64,000 nt of DNA from Rhodoferax potami (GCF_032193805.1 NZ_JAVBIK010000001.1:186001-250000); one strand, 5' to 3'. Shown: positions 33,873-42,541, counted from the stretch's first letter. The notes: generated by a model from the sequence alone, not told the origin. Program-made: numbers and translations.

Positions 33873-35302
33873 TGCCGGCCATGCTCCCTAGCTATGTGGT
33901 CCTCGACCTTGAGACCACCGGCGGGAATGCCGTCAACGACCGCATCACCGAAATAGCCGCGGTGCGAATCGACAACGGGGTTGAAACTGCGCGCTGGTCA
34001 AGTCTGGTGAACCCGGGCGTCCGGATCCCGCCTTTTATCCAGAGCCTCACCGGCATTACTGATGCGATGGTGGAGGATGCCCCCACCTTCGAGCAGCTGG
34101 CCAAGCCGCTGCTTGCCTTGTTGGAGGGCGCCGTCTTCGTGGCCCACAACGTGCGCTTTGACCATGGGTTCGTTCTGAACGAATTGGCACGGCTAGACAT
34201 CGCTCTAAAGGTCAAAACCCTGTGCACCGTGCGCTTGTCGCGGCGCTTGTACCCGCAGCACAAGGGCCATGGGCTCGACGCCATCTTGCAACGCCACGGC
34301 TTGCACACCCAGGCACGACACCGGGCCATGGGCGATGTGGACGTGGTTTTGGCTTGGCTGGATGTGGCAAACCGCGAGTTAGGCGCGGAGGCCTTGGCAC
34401 GCGAGGCGCAAGGACTCTTGCAAGGGAGTGCCGCCGTACCGCCCATGCTGGAAACACCGGTGTCTGACATTCCAGATACACCGGGTGTGTATCTCTTTTA
34501 CGGCGAAAGCAGCATCCCGCTCTATGTGGGCAAAAGTGTGACGATGCGCAGCCGGGTGATGTCGCACTTTCAGGCGTCTACCAAGGTTGCACGCGAGATG
34601 CGTATCCTGCAAGAAATCCGGCGCGTCGAATGGCGCGAGACAGCCGGTGAACTCGGGGCCCTGTTGCTGGAGTCGCGCCTCGTGAAAGAGCTGCAACCCA
34701 TCCACAACCGGCTGCTGCGGCGCGAGAAACAACTCACCGCCTGGAAACTTCACGACGACCCCGCCACCCGCCCCCTTGTGCAACTGGTGCGGCTCGATGA
34801 GGTAGACCCGTCTGACATGGGCCAGCTCTACGGGGCTTACCGCTCCAAACGCCAGGCGATGGAGGCGCTGCGCAGCCTTGCCGATATGCACCAGTTCTGC
34901 CCGCTGGTGCTCGGGCTGGAGTCCGGGAAAGGCGCTTGTTTTGCCAGCCAGATTGGGCGTTGCAAAGGGGTGTGCGCCGGGCGGGAGCCAGCGCCACTGC
35001 ACCGAGCGCGCCTGCAAATAGCGTTGGCCGAGCATCGCTTGCAATCGTGGCCCCACGCCGGACGCATGGGTATCCGCGAGCACAACCCCATCACCGGCCG
35101 CACAGATATTCATGTGTTTGACCAATGGTGCCATGTTGCCACTGTCCATAACGAGGCGGAACTGCAAGAGGCTATTGCCCAGCGGCAGGTGCTGGCCTTT
35201 GACCTCGACACCTATCGCCTGCTGGTGAAGCGTCTCACGGGCACAGGACTGCGTTCGCGCGAGGTTTTGCACTTGGGAGGACACCCTGTCTCAGCCGCCT
35301 AG
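33872..35302 (+). CDS. DnaQ-type exonuclease fused to UvrC/Cho GIY-YIG nuclease domain
   Basis: 476 residues with two nucleases. Residues ~5-165 are a DEDDh 3'-5' exonuclease (LDLETTGG; HNVRFDHGF; HRAMGDVDVV). Residues ~200-290 are a GIY-YIG domain (PGVYLFYGES...LYVGKS) like the UvrC N-terminus and Cho. The C-terminal part, with a cysteine cluster (CPLVLGLESGKGACFASQIGRCKGVC), is as in Cho-like proteins. It probably makes a repair incision and trims the end. Start ATG at 33872 overlaps the NUDIX stop; ATG 33881 is the alternative. The fusion is known in several betaproteobacteria. Confidence 0.9.
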   Translation: MPAMLPSYVVLDLETTGGNAVNDRITEIAAVRIDNGVETARWSSLVNPGVRIPPFIQSLTGITDAMVEDAPTFEQLAKPLLALLEGAVFVAHNVRFDHGFVLNELARLDIALKVKTLCTVRLSRRLYPQHKGHGLDAILQRHGLHTQARHRAMGDVDVVLAWLDVANRELGAEALAREAQGLLQGSAAVPPMLETPVSDIPDTPGVYLFYGESSIPLYVGKSVTMRSRVMSHFQASTKVAREMRILQEIRRVEWRETAGELGALLLESRLVKELQPIHNRLLRREKQLTAWKLHDDPATRPLVQLVRLDEVDPSDMGQLYGAYRSKRQAMEALRSLADMHQFCPLVLGLESGKGACFASQIGRCKGVCAGREPAPLHRARLQIALAEHRLQSWPHAGRMGIREHNPITGRTDIHVFDQWCHVATVHNEAELQEAIAQRQVLAFDLDTYRLLVKRLTGTGLRSREVLHLGGHPVSAA

Positions 35303-35306
35303 CCCT

Positions 35307-35870
35307 GTGCGCGCACAGATCGCCCATGCGCTCCTCGAACTCGTCGTGCAAGTGCCTGAGAGCACTGAGCAGGCAGGTGCCGACGCCGCACTGCGCGTGC
35401 ATGCCATCTCACGCAAGGCCGCGCGACAGGCCAGCATGGTGGCGGCTGGCCTGTCGCTACCGCCGGGTTGGATGGGTTGGCTGACCGTGCTTCCGGAAAT
35501 GATCAGTGTCTGGAAGATCCAGGCGCAAATGGTTGCTGACATTGCAGCCCTTCACGGCCAGCAGAGCCGACTGGGCAAAGAACAAATGCTGTATTGCTTG
35601 TTCAAACATGTATCGGCCCAGCTATTCCGCGACTATGCCGTGCGTGCAGGTGAGCGTGTAGTAGTCCGTTCTAGCACGATGAAGGCACTGGAAGCGCTGG
35701 CCCTGCAGATCAGCGGCAAGCTCTTGGGCACTGCGCTGCGCAAAGGCGCCTCGCGCTGGGTTCCATTGGTGGGTGCCGTCGGTGTGGGGGCGTATGCGTA
35801 CTACGACACCCTACAGGTAGCAAAAAATGCGCACCATCTCTTTCAAACTAAGGGTCCAACTGGCGGGTAG
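35307..35870 (+). CDS. EcsC-like protein
   Basis: 187 residues resembling the EcsC family: helical, with glycine-rich hydrophobic segments (LSLPPGWMGWLTVLPEMISVWKIQ; WVPLVGAVGVGAYAYYD). Function unknown. The listed start is GTG 35307, which has no ribosome-binding site. A CTG at 35286 is in frame, adds seven residues, and lies five bases after GGGAGG inside the end of the nuclease gene, so it may be the true start. Either way it follows the nuclease gene closely and is probably co-transcribed. Confidence 0.75.
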   Translation: MRAQIAHALLELVVQVPESTEQAGADAALRVHAISRKAARQASMVAAGLSLPPGWMGWLTVLPEMISVWKIQAQMVADIAALHGQQSRLGKEQMLYCLFKHVSAQLFRDYAVRAGERVVVRSSTMKALEALALQISGKLLGTALRKGASRWVPLVGAVGVGAYAYYDTLQVAKNAHHLFQTKGPTGG

Positions 35871-35987
35871 ATTTATATCAAATCTGCCCTGAGCCCACCA
35901 AGTAACTGCGCAGACTGCTATTTATTTGATAGCAAATCAAATCCGGTCACAATAGCCCCCTTTTAGCCCGCCCTCGCTTTCGCTCTC

Positions 35988-36557
35988 ATGGCCAAACTTT
36001 TCTTCCGCTACTCGGCCATGAACGCCGGCAAATCCACCTCCTTGTTGCAGATTGCGTACAACTACGAAGAGCAAGGCCAGCAGGTAGCCTTGTTCACCGC
36101 ACAGATTGACGACCGTTGCGGCGTTGGAAGCATTGCTTCGCGCCTCGGTATTCAGCGGGCTGCGGAAACCTTTGATGAACATACCGATTTTGAAACGCTG
36201 CTGACGCAGCGCCGCGGTTTGGCCTGTGTGTTGATTGACGAGTCTCAGTTTCTCCAACCGGATCAGGTGCGCCAACTGCACCGGGTTGCCCACATGGCCA
36301 ATATCCCGACGATTTGTTTTGGCCTGCGTTCAGACTTCCAGGGTAAGCCATTCCCCGGCTCTGCCCATTTGCTCACGTTGGCCGATGACATTGAGGAGAT
36401 CAAGACCATCTGCGCATGCGGCCGCAAAGCCACCATGAATGTGCGTGTGGACGATAACGGCCAAAGAGTCCGTGAGGGTGAACAGGTCGTGATCGGTGGA
36501 AACGACCGCTACCACCAAGCGTGCGCGCGTTGCTTTTATGAGGGTGCCGCTACCTGA
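35988..36557 (+). CDS. tdk: Thymidine kinase
   Basis: A 189-residue type II thymidine kinase: P-loop MNAGKST at 11-17, IDESQFL acid pair near 82, and a structural zinc site from CACGRK and the C-terminal CARC. It phosphorylates thymidine in salvage. Normal length. It lies just left of the tRNA-Pro integration site and is followed by a strong hairpin terminator. Confidence 0.95.
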   Translation: MAKLFFRYSAMNAGKSTSLLQIAYNYEEQGQQVALFTAQIDDRCGVGSIASRLGIQRAAETFDEHTDFETLLTQRRGLACVLIDESQFLQPDQVRQLHRVAHMANIPTICFGLRSDFQGKPFPGSAHLLTLADDIEEIKTICACGRKATMNVRVDDNGQRVREGEQVVIGGNDRYHQACARCFYEGAAT

Positions 36558-36614
36558 TACGCCCAAAGGCTTAGGGCCTTTGTAATACTGGGCTCCTGCA
36601 GAATCAGACAGGCA

Positions 36615-36658
36615 AGAAAAAAGCCGTTAAGCATTACTGCTTAACGGCTTTATCTTAT
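36615..36658. terminator. Bidirectional terminator between tdk and attL
   Basis: AAGCCGTTAAGC (36621-36632) and GCTTAACGGCTT (36639-36650) form a perfect 12-bp stem with an ATTACT loop. T-rich sequence follows on the plus strand, and A-rich sequence on the left gives Ts on the minus strand. Before the island entered, it probably also ended tRNA-Pro. Confidence 0.85.
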
Positions 36659-36660
36659 TT

Positions 36661-36707
36661 TGGTCGGTGTGAAAGGATTCGAACCTTCGACCCCTTGCAC
36701 CCCATGC
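36661..36707. repeat. attL: 47-bp direct repeat, 3' part of tRNA-Pro
   Basis: Identical over 47 bp to 50848-50894. It includes the encoded CCA end, the T arm, the variable region and the 3' side of the anticodon arm of tRNA-Pro. The rest of the tRNA is missing here, so this copy is not a gene. Confidence 0.93.
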
Positions 36708-36846
36708 TACCCCTTGTATTTCCAGCAAGGTACAGCGCAATCTCAGAAATTGAAAATAATCATTAAAAATCAATGAGTTACAGACTAGCAGCATTTTGTT
36801 GTAGTCCAAAGCAATCCAGCAAGTTACACTCTGAGCCACCCTAACG

Positions 36847-36875
36847 GTGGGGGCAATGGTGGGGGCAATTTGACA
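36847..36875. repeat. Candidate integrase arm-type site, left
   Basis: A 29-bp sequence made of two tandem GTGGGGGCAAT units and TTGACA, 139 bp inside attL and ending at the integrase ATG. The same 29 bp recur at 50759-50787 near attR, in the same orientation. Such duplicated sites near both ends are typical binding sites for integrase arms or an excision factor. Confidence 0.65.
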
Positions 36876-38227
36876 TGGCATTGATCACAACCAAGGCGCT
36901 GGAAGCGCTGCGCGGCATGGACGACGGCAAGCGTTTGCCGGATGGCGGGTCCATGTTTGGCATGGTGCGCGCCACGCCCGATACAAAGAACCCGGTAAGT
37001 GTGGATTTTCAGTGGCGGTACAAGCTGAACGGCAAAACCCGGCAGGTGCGCATTGGCTCCTGGCCCAAGATGTCGCTCAAAGCGCTGCGCGACGAGCGCG
37101 ACCGGCTGGCCGTGGAAGTGAAGTCGGGGACCGACCCCGTGCAGCGCAAGGCCACCGAAAAGCTCAAGATCGAAGTCGACCAGGTGGAGGCCCACAACAA
37201 GCAGCTTGACCGGCTGGAAGTGATCGCCCAGCAGCAGGCCCGTTTGACCGTGCGGCAACTTTTCAAGCTCTGGCGTGACTTGGCTTTGAAGCAGCGCGGC
37301 GACGGCGGTGCCGAGGCGCAGCGCGCCTTTGAGCGCGACGTTTTCCCGCTGATTGGCGACCTGGCTGTGGCGGATGTGAAAAAGGCGCACGTTCAGAACA
37401 TCGTGGACACCATGATGGCGCGCGACGTGGTGCGCATGACCAAGCGCGTGCTGTCCGACCTGCGGCAGATGTTTGGCTTTGCGCTGGACCGCGACTATGT
37501 GGAAGCCGATCCGACGGCGCGAATCAAGAAAGCCAAGATTGGCCCCGATGGCGAGCGCGACCGTGTGCTGGGCGAGGCGGAATTGATCGACCTATTGAAG
37601 AAGCTGCCTCGTTCGGGCATGGCCGAAACATCGCAATGCGCCCTGCTGATTCAAATGGCCACCATCACCCGCATTGGCGAAACGGTGGGCGCGCGCTGGG
37701 AGCATGTGGATTTTGAACGCCGTTTGTGGGTGCTGCCTGAAACCAAAAACGGCAAGTCGCACCAGGTTTGGCTGAGTGACTTTGCGTTGCGCCAGTTTGA
37801 GCGCCTGCACGCTATCACGGGTGAAACGCCGTGGTGCTTTCCGGGAAGCCGTTACGACCCTGCGATTGAAAAGACCAATTTGCCACTGGATACCAAAACC
37901 GTCACCAAGCAGGTGGCCGACCGCCAGCGCGAACCGGGTGGGCAGATTGCGGGCCGCACCAAGCAGATCGACGCGCTGAAACTGGGCGGGGGCCAATGGC
38001 GACCGCACGACCTGCGCCGCACGGGCGCGAGCGCCATGGCCGAGCTGGGCGCGCTGCCCGATGTGATCGAGAAGTGCCTGAACCACACTGAAGAAAACAA
38101 GATGAAGCGCATTTACCAACGTGCCACCTATGAAGGCCCCATGCGGGATGCGTGGCGGCTGTGGGGTGAACGGCTGGACTTGTTGACCAACAAACCGGCC
38201 AATGTGGTGACGCTACGGGCGGCCTGA
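36875..38227 (+). CDS. int: Tyrosine recombinase (P4-type integrase)
   Basis: 450 residues. The N-terminal DUF4102-like arm-binding domain (residues 1-100) is followed by a core-binding domain (125-220) and the catalytic domain with Arg266 in TRIGET, His378-x-x-Arg381 in HDLRRTG, His404 in CLNHT and the nucleophile Tyr414 in IYQRATY. It should integrate and excise the island at tRNA-Pro. Its ATG lies inside the repeated 29-bp site, so integrase binding there could repress its own gene. Confidence 0.95.
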   Translation: MALITTKALEALRGMDDGKRLPDGGSMFGMVRATPDTKNPVSVDFQWRYKLNGKTRQVRIGSWPKMSLKALRDERDRLAVEVKSGTDPVQRKATEKLKIEVDQVEAHNKQLDRLEVIAQQQARLTVRQLFKLWRDLALKQRGDGGAEAQRAFERDVFPLIGDLAVADVKKAHVQNIVDTMMARDVVRMTKRVLSDLRQMFGFALDRDYVEADPTARIKKAKIGPDGERDRVLGEAELIDLLKKLPRSGMAETSQCALLIQMATITRIGETVGARWEHVDFERRLWVLPETKNGKSHQVWLSDFALRQFERLHAITGETPWCFPGSRYDPAIEKTNLPLDTKTVTKQVADRQREPGGQIAGRTKQIDALKLGGGQWRPHDLRRTGASAMAELGALPDVIEKCLNHTEENKMKRIYQRATYEGPMRDAWRLWGERLDLLTNKPANVVTLRAA

Positions 38228-38300
38228 TGCAATTTTCCGCCATTCCAGTTAAACTAAGTGCTACATCCTTGGACTCCATTGGACATTAACGGGACAAACC

Positions 38301-38555
38301 ATGCACACATCCACACTCCGCGCCGCTGGTGGCTCCATCGCTGTGACCATTCCGCAGTCGCTGGCCAAGTCCACCGGCTTGCACCCTGGCGACAAGGTCA
38401 GTTTTGAATTTGACGCCGGGCGTTTGATCATTTCGCCGATCAGCCGTCGCAAGTACAGCTTGCAAGAGCTATTGGCTATGCAGGGCGACGAGCCGCTGGT
38501 GATTGACAAGGCGTGGGACAACATGCCCGCCGTCGGCCAAGAGGTTCCTGTTTGA
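38301..38555 (+). CDS. mazE: AbrB/MazE-family antitoxin
   Basis: An 84-residue protein with the swapped-hairpin AbrB fold (STLRAAGGSIAVTIPQSLAKSTGL...GDKVSFEFDAGRLIISP) and a C-terminal acidic tail that would block the toxin. It is followed directly by mazF with a three-base overlap. It lies just downstream of the integrase and probably stabilises the island. Confidence 0.88.
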   Translation: MHTSTLRAAGGSIAVTIPQSLAKSTGLHPGDKVSFEFDAGRLIISPISRRKYSLQELLAMQGDEPLVIDKAWDNMPAVGQEVPV

Positions 38556-38896
38556 GCCGCCGGATTTGGCAGCGTGGCGATATTGTGGTCGCCAGTTTCG
38601 ACCCCACGCTGGGCCAAGAGCAACAAGGCCGCAGGCCCGGCATCGTGGTGACGCACGCCGACTTGAACCGGCTGGGCATGATTGGCGTGTGCCCCATCAC
38701 GCAAGGTGGCATGGGCGCACGCAATGCGGGTTTGTCTGTCAGCCTCATGGGCACCGGCACGCAAACGCAGGGCGTGGTTTTGGTTCACCAGTTCAGGATG
38801 ATTGACCCGTCGCAGCGCGGATTGACCCTGATTGAGCAAGCGCCAGACGATTTGGTGGAAGAAGTGCGCGCGCGGGTGGCCGCCATGCTCGATTGA
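38552..38896 (+). CDS. mazF: MazF-family endoribonuclease toxin
   Basis: 114 residues of the PemK/MazF fold: RRIWQRGDIVVASFDPTLGQEQQGRRPGIVV..., then GVCPITQGG, and LVHQFRMID. It cleaves mRNA when not bound by the antitoxin. I place the start at TTG 38552, which shares TTGA with the antitoxin stop and has AGAGG seven bases upstream. The upstream ATG at 38513 reads through the antitoxin and lacks similarity. The overlap implies coupled, lower toxin synthesis. Confidence 0.85.
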   Translation: MSRRIWQRGDIVVASFDPTLGQEQQGRRPGIVVTHADLNRLGMIGVCPITQGGMGARNAGLSVSLMGTGTQTQGVVLVHQFRMIDPSQRGLTLIEQAPDDLVEEVRARVAAMLD

Positions 38897-38923
38897 ACAC
38901 AAAACCCGACATAGCGCGCACGT

Positions 38924-39144
38924 TATCCACAATTACGTTGTTTTGTTGCATGTTGGATGTGTGCGTGCTATAAACGCCGTGCTTGGACTACTGGATATAA
39001 ACCCATTCGGGTTTATCGGTAGCCAAATGCAAGGCCCAAATGATCGTACTCAAAGCGACTCAAGACAAAGTTTTAGCGGTTCTTCAATCCGTTTCTGGCA
39101 TCGTTGAACGACGCCACACCCTCCCAATTCTTGCAAACGTAATC
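38924..39144 (+). pseudogene. Captured 5' region of dnaN with a DnaA box
   Basis: TTATCCACA at 38924-38932 is a perfect DnaA box. A hairpin ATAAACCC/GGGTTTAT (38997-39016) follows, then an ATG at 39040. The first 35 codons read as the N-terminus of DNA polymerase III beta clamp (MIVLKATQDKVLAVLQSV, then IVERRHTLPILANV). Similarity stops abruptly at 39144. The clamp needs ~370 residues, so this is a fragment. It may act as a captured origin-like or promoter segment for the replication genes that follow. Confidence 0.65.
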
Positions 39145-39426
39145 GCCCGTCGCGGAGGCACCTCGATCTCTGACGGGTTTCCAGAAAGTGGTGGTGGCGG
39201 TGCCAGCGCCGCAATCACAGTCATAGGTGTTGACGCCGACGCAGCCGGGGCAGATGCCACCGGGGCCGGTCCAGACGTTGCAGCAAGTGATGACGACGAA
39301 GGCGGCGAAGGCGATGGCGACCCCGACCGACAAAGCAGAAAGGCACTCAGAACCAGAAACCCCAAGGTAGGCGCTGACCAGCGCAGTTCATTCACCCGCA
39401 AACGCCGAGATGGCGCTGTAAACCAA

Positions 39427-39675
39427 ATGACCTCAAACCCTCGCGCAGATGCGCAACCCAATGCCACCACCCCCACGGCTGGCGCTCTCCCCTCTCCCCA
39501 AAATCCTGACATTGCCTTGTGGCGCTTGCCCACGGTGCTGGCACACGTCCCGGTTAGCCGATCCCATTGGTGGGCAGGCGTGGCCGAAGGCCGCTACCCA
39601 GCGCCCGTGAAGCTGTCAAAACGCTGCGTCGCCTGGCGCAGCGCCGACATTCGCGCCCTGATTGCTTCTTTCTAA
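39427..39675 (+). CDS. AlpA-family HTH regulator
   Basis: An 82-residue protein whose last 55 residues match AlpA/excisionase-type winged helices (ALWRLPTVLAHVPVSRSHWW, EGRYPAPVKLSKRCVAWRSADI). Such proteins regulate integrase or excision in P4-like islands. The frame is open from the dnaN-like ATG at 39040, which would give a 211-residue fusion with a low-complexity acidic linker; the ATG at 39427 gives a normal-sized AlpA and is preferred. It opens the replication block. Confidence 0.65.
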   Translation: MTSNPRADAQPNATTPTAGALPSPQNPDIALWRLPTVLAHVPVSRSHWWAGVAEGRYPAPVKLSKRCVAWRSADIRALIASF

Positions 39676-39769
39676 ACGAGGTGCAGCATGAAAAGCACCT
39701 TGAACGGCACAACGCCGGGAAAAAGCACGTCGGTACGCACGTCGGTTTCAATCGCAGCGGGAGATCAAC

Positions 39770-40234
39770 ATGCCGTTTGACCGCACCCTGCTACCCGACC
39801 CGGTTACCTACTTTGAGAACCAGGGCCTGACCCTCAAAGGCCCACGGTCTGCCAAGTGGAAAACCACCACCTGCAACTTTCATGGCGGCTCGGATTCCAT
39901 GCGTGTCAACGTAGCCACCGGCGCATGGGTGTGCATGAGTTGCGGCGAGAAAGGCGGCGACGTGCTGGCCTATGAGATCAAGGACGGTGGCCGCGAGTTT
40001 GTGGATGCTGCCAAAGCCTTGGGCTGCTGGGCGGACGATGGCCGCCCGCAGGTTCTAACCAAGCCCACGCCACTCAGCCCACGCCTGGCGCTGTCGGTGA
40101 TGGCGTTTGAATCAACGCTTGCGGCGGTAGCTGCGGGCAATGTGGCCAACGGTGTGATGCTGACCGACGCCGACCGGGCACGCCTGATGGTGGCGGCCAA
40201 TCGCATCAACCGACTGGTGGAGGCTTTCGCATGA
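39770..40234 (+). CDS. CHC2-type zinc-finger, primase-like protein
   Basis: 154 residues. Residues 10-80 form a primase-type zinc-binding domain: Cys35-x2-His38 in CNFHGG and Cys55-x2-Cys58 in CMSCGEKGGDVLAYE. There is no TOPRIM or polymerase domain, so it is a DNA-binding primase accessory or a split primase. The stop overlaps the RepA-like gene start (ATGA). It is likely needed for island replication. Confidence 0.82.
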   Translation: MPFDRTLLPDPVTYFENQGLTLKGPRSAKWKTTTCNFHGGSDSMRVNVATGAWVCMSCGEKGGDVLAYEIKDGGREFVDAAKALGCWADDGRPQVLTKPTPLSPRLALSVMAFESTLAAVAAGNVANGVMLTDADRARLMVAANRINRLVEAFA

Positions 40235-41520
40235 ACCCGCACGACTATGAACACTTTGCAGCCGGTCTGGACGACGACTTGGGTATTGCAGTCGCTATCA
40301 ATTCAGTAGCTGCTCCCGCACGTTCTACGGGGGCTACAGGCCAATTTGGCACTGAACCATTGCCAAAAAGCACGGTGGTGCTGACTTGCGGGGCCGACCT
40401 GACGCCTGAGCCCGTGCAATGGCTGTGGCCCGACTGGCTGGCGCTGGGCAAGTTCCACCTATTGGCGGGAGCCCCTGGGCAGGGCAAAACCACCATCGCA
40501 ATGGGCATGGCCGCCACTGTCACCATTGGCGGGCGCTGGCCAGACGGGTCACGCTGCGCAGCAGGCAATGTGCTGATCTGGAGCGGCGAGGACCACTACA
40601 CCGACACGCTGCTGCCCCGCCTGATTGCAGCGGGGGCAGACCGAAGCCGAGTCTTCTTTGTGGACGGCACGCGCACGGGCGACGCGGTCAGGCCGTTTGA
40701 CCCATCCACCGACACGCGCACCTTGAAGGAAGCTATCCAACAAATCGGCAGCGTGCGCCTAATCGTGATTGACCCGGTATCGACCGCCGTGGCGGGTGAC
40801 AGCCACAAAAACACTGAGGTGCGCCGTGGGCTGCAACCCTTGGTTGATTTGGCGACCACCATCAACGCGGCGTTGCTGGGCATCACCCACCTGTCCAAAG
40901 GTGGCCAAGGCAGTGACCCGGCGCAGCGGGTAATTGGCAGCATTGCGTTTACCGCCGTGGCGCGCGTGGTGCTGGTGGCGGCACGGGTCAAGGGCGAGGA
41001 TGGCGCAGACAAGCGCATTCTGGCGCGCAGCAAATCCAATATCGGGCCGGACAATGGCGGGTTTGAATACCACCTGGCGCAGGTGGAAGCGCTGCCCGGT
41101 ATTGATGCAAGCCGTATCGAATGGGGCCAAGCGGTAGAAGGCTCTGCCCGCGACCTGCTGACCGACCCAGCAGAGGGCGACGACGGCACCGACCACGCCG
41201 ACGCGGTGGGCCTGCTGAAAGCAGAACTGACGGCTGACTGCTGGACCCCGGTTGCAGTTGCGTCCAAACCACTGAAAGACGCCGGATTCAACAAGAAGCA
41301 AATTTGGAATGCGTCCAAGAAACTCAATGTCGTTCGCAAAAAAGGCGGCATGGGTGGCGGCTGGTACTTGCGCTTGCCCGGCGGTAGCGACATGGCGTTG
41401 CCCAGCGAAGATTCCAAATCACCCGAAGGTTCCGAAGATTCCCCGTCTGAAAAACTGGAACCTTTGGAATCTTCGGAGATTGTTCATGCTGCAAATGAAC
41501 TGGTCGAGGTGGAACTGTGA
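40231..41520 (+). CDS. RepA-like AAA (RecA-fold) replicative helicase
   Basis: 429 residues. The RecA-like ATPase has Walker A AGAPGQGKTT near residue 80, WSGEDHYTDTLLPRL, Walker B RLIVIDPVST, and GITHLSKG. It matches the RepA/RSF1010-type helicase family common in phages and satellites. The C-terminal ~100 residues hold a winged-helix-like segment (DAGFNKKQIWNASKKL) and an acidic tail. Residues 22-40 come from an in-frame dispersed repeat before the ATPase domain. It overlaps both neighbours by four bases. Confidence 0.85.
   Translation: MNPHDYEHFAAGLDDDLGIAVAINSVAAPARSTGATGQFGTEPLPKSTVVLTCGADLTPEPVQWLWPDWLALGKFHLLAGAPGQGKTTIAMGMAATVTIGGRWPDGSRCAAGNVLIWSGEDHYTDTLLPRLIAAGADRSRVFFVDGTRTGDAVRPFDPSTDTRTLKEAIQQIGSVRLIVIDPVSTAVAGDSHKNTEVRRGLQPLVDLATTINAALLGITHLSKGGQGSDPAQRVIGSIAFTAVARVVLVAARVKGEDGADKRILARSKSNIGPDNGGFEYHLAQVEALPGIDASRIEWGQAVEGSARDLLTDPAEGDDGTDHADAVGLLKAELTADCWTPVAVASKPLKDAGFNKKQIWNASKKLNVVRKKGGMGGGWYLRLPGGSDMALPSEDSKSPEGSEDSPSEKLEPLESSEIVHAANELVEVEL
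40294..40350 (+). repeat. Dispersed repeat, copy inside the RepA-like gene
   Basis: GCTATCAATTCAGTAGCTGC, TCCCGCACGTTCTACGG, GGGCTACAGGCCAATTTGG. In frame, adding about 19 residues (INSVAAPARSTGATGQFGT) near the N-terminus. It shows the repeat family can enter mobile-island genes as well as chromosomal ones. Confidence 0.7.
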
Positions 41521-41867
41521 GCGCGCAAGCACTGATCCGGCAAGCGCAAGCGTCAGGCATAGCTCTACGACTGGTGGGCGACAAGGTCAAGGCCAGCGGC
41601 CCGCGCGAGGCAGTGACGCGCTTGCTCGTGCCCCTGCGGGAGCACCGGGAAGCATTGGTCGATGCGTTGCAATCCGAGCCGGTGGAGCCACTACACAGCG
41701 CACCGGTAAAGGCAGCGACCGAACCCGCCGACTGGCACGCGCTGGACGCGGCCTATCTGGCCCACCACTTCAACTGCCCCACTTGCATCGCCGCCGGGCG
41801 TGGCAGCCGGTACGGACAACGCTGTGGTGCTGGCATGGCGCTGTGGCGGGCATATTCGGCAGCCTGA
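41517..41867 (+). CDS. Small TubC-docking-like protein with cysteine cluster
   Basis: 116 residues starting at GTG 41517, which overlaps the previous stop. Residues 1-50 (SAQALIRQAQASGIALRLVG, VPLREHREALVDAL) resemble the TubC N-terminal docking domain found in many plasmid/phage proteins. The C-terminal part has CPTC and a later Cys (FNCPTCIAAGRGSRYGQRCG), perhaps a zinc site. It links the helicase to partner proteins by inference only. Confidence 0.75.
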   Translation: MSAQALIRQAQASGIALRLVGDKVKASGPREAVTRLLVPLREHREALVDALQSEPVEPLHSAPVKAATEPADWHALDAAYLAHHFNCPTCIAAGRGSRYGQRCGAGMALWRAYSAA

Positions 41868-41935
41868 CCCACTTTGCCCGTTTGAAAAGGCGGGCAATTT
41901 CCCAAATGATTTCGGAAAATAAAGGCGGCAAAAAC

Positions 41936-42541
41936 ATGGGTGGATTCAACAGTGGCAGGAGTGGCGGAAAGCGCACCACGGGCGATATGTGTGCGCTGGA
42001 CATTCGCAGGCTGGCGCGTGATGGCTTGCTGGCGCGTGGTACGGCATTTTTGTGGACATGGTCACGCGGCGACGAAAAGGTGGGCTCGATTCAGGTCTGG
42101 CCTGTGGAGCGCGACCGTGTTCGCCTGACCTACCGCACGCGCGACTACGGCGCGGACGAATGGAAAGACATGGACTACTCGGTGCGAGTGGTCTGGACTG
42201 ACTGCGCTCTGGGCGGGCAGCGCGCGTGGTGGCAATGCCCTGCTGTGCGGTGCGGGCGGCGTGTGGCGGTGCTGTACGGGGGTGGCGTGTATGCCTGCCG
42301 ACATTGCCATAACCTGGCCTATCGCACCCAGCGTGAACAGGCCTATGACCGCGCAAGCAGCCGGGCAGACCGCATCCGCAAGCGGTTGGGGTGGGAACCT
42401 GGCATTTTGAATGGCGACGGTGGCAAGCCTAAGGGGATGCACTGGCGCACGTTTGAGCGCTTGCATGCGGCCCATGAAGCGCATGTGAACCAGTCATTGG
42501 CGGGCATAGCAGCGCGGTTTGGGTTTCTCGCCCAGCGCTGA
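41936..42541 (+). CDS. Zinc-ribbon hypothetical protein of phage/satellite type
   Basis: 201 residues. Starts MGGFNSGRSGGKRTT. A beta-rich middle (SIQVWPVERDRVRLTYRTRD) is followed by a zinc ribbon (WQCPAVRCGRRVAVLY...YACRHCHNLAYRTQRE) seen in many island and phage proteins of unknown function. I chose ATG 41936, with an AAGGCGG-like site upstream; ATG 41906 is in frame too. It is the last gene of the replication block and precedes a 256-bp gap before hsdR. Confidence 0.78.
   Translation: MGGFNSGRSGGKRTTGDMCALDIRRLARDGLLARGTAFLWTWSRGDEKVGSIQVWPVERDRVRLTYRTRDYGADEWKDMDYSVRVVWTDCALGGQRAWWQCPAVRCGRRVAVLYGGGVYACRHCHNLAYRTQREQAYDRASSRADRIRKRLGWEPGILNGDGGKPKGMHWRTFERLHAAHEAHVNQSLAGIAARFGFLAQR

Noticed and set aside
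36661..36707. Second tRNA-Pro gene at the left island end
   Set aside because: Only the 3' 47 nt are present; the acceptor 5' strand, D arm and half of the anticodon arm are missing, so it is attL, not a gene.
39084..39533. 149-codon minus-strand frame opposite AlpA
   Set aside because: Ser/Pro-rich low-complexity sequence antisense to a better-supported gene.
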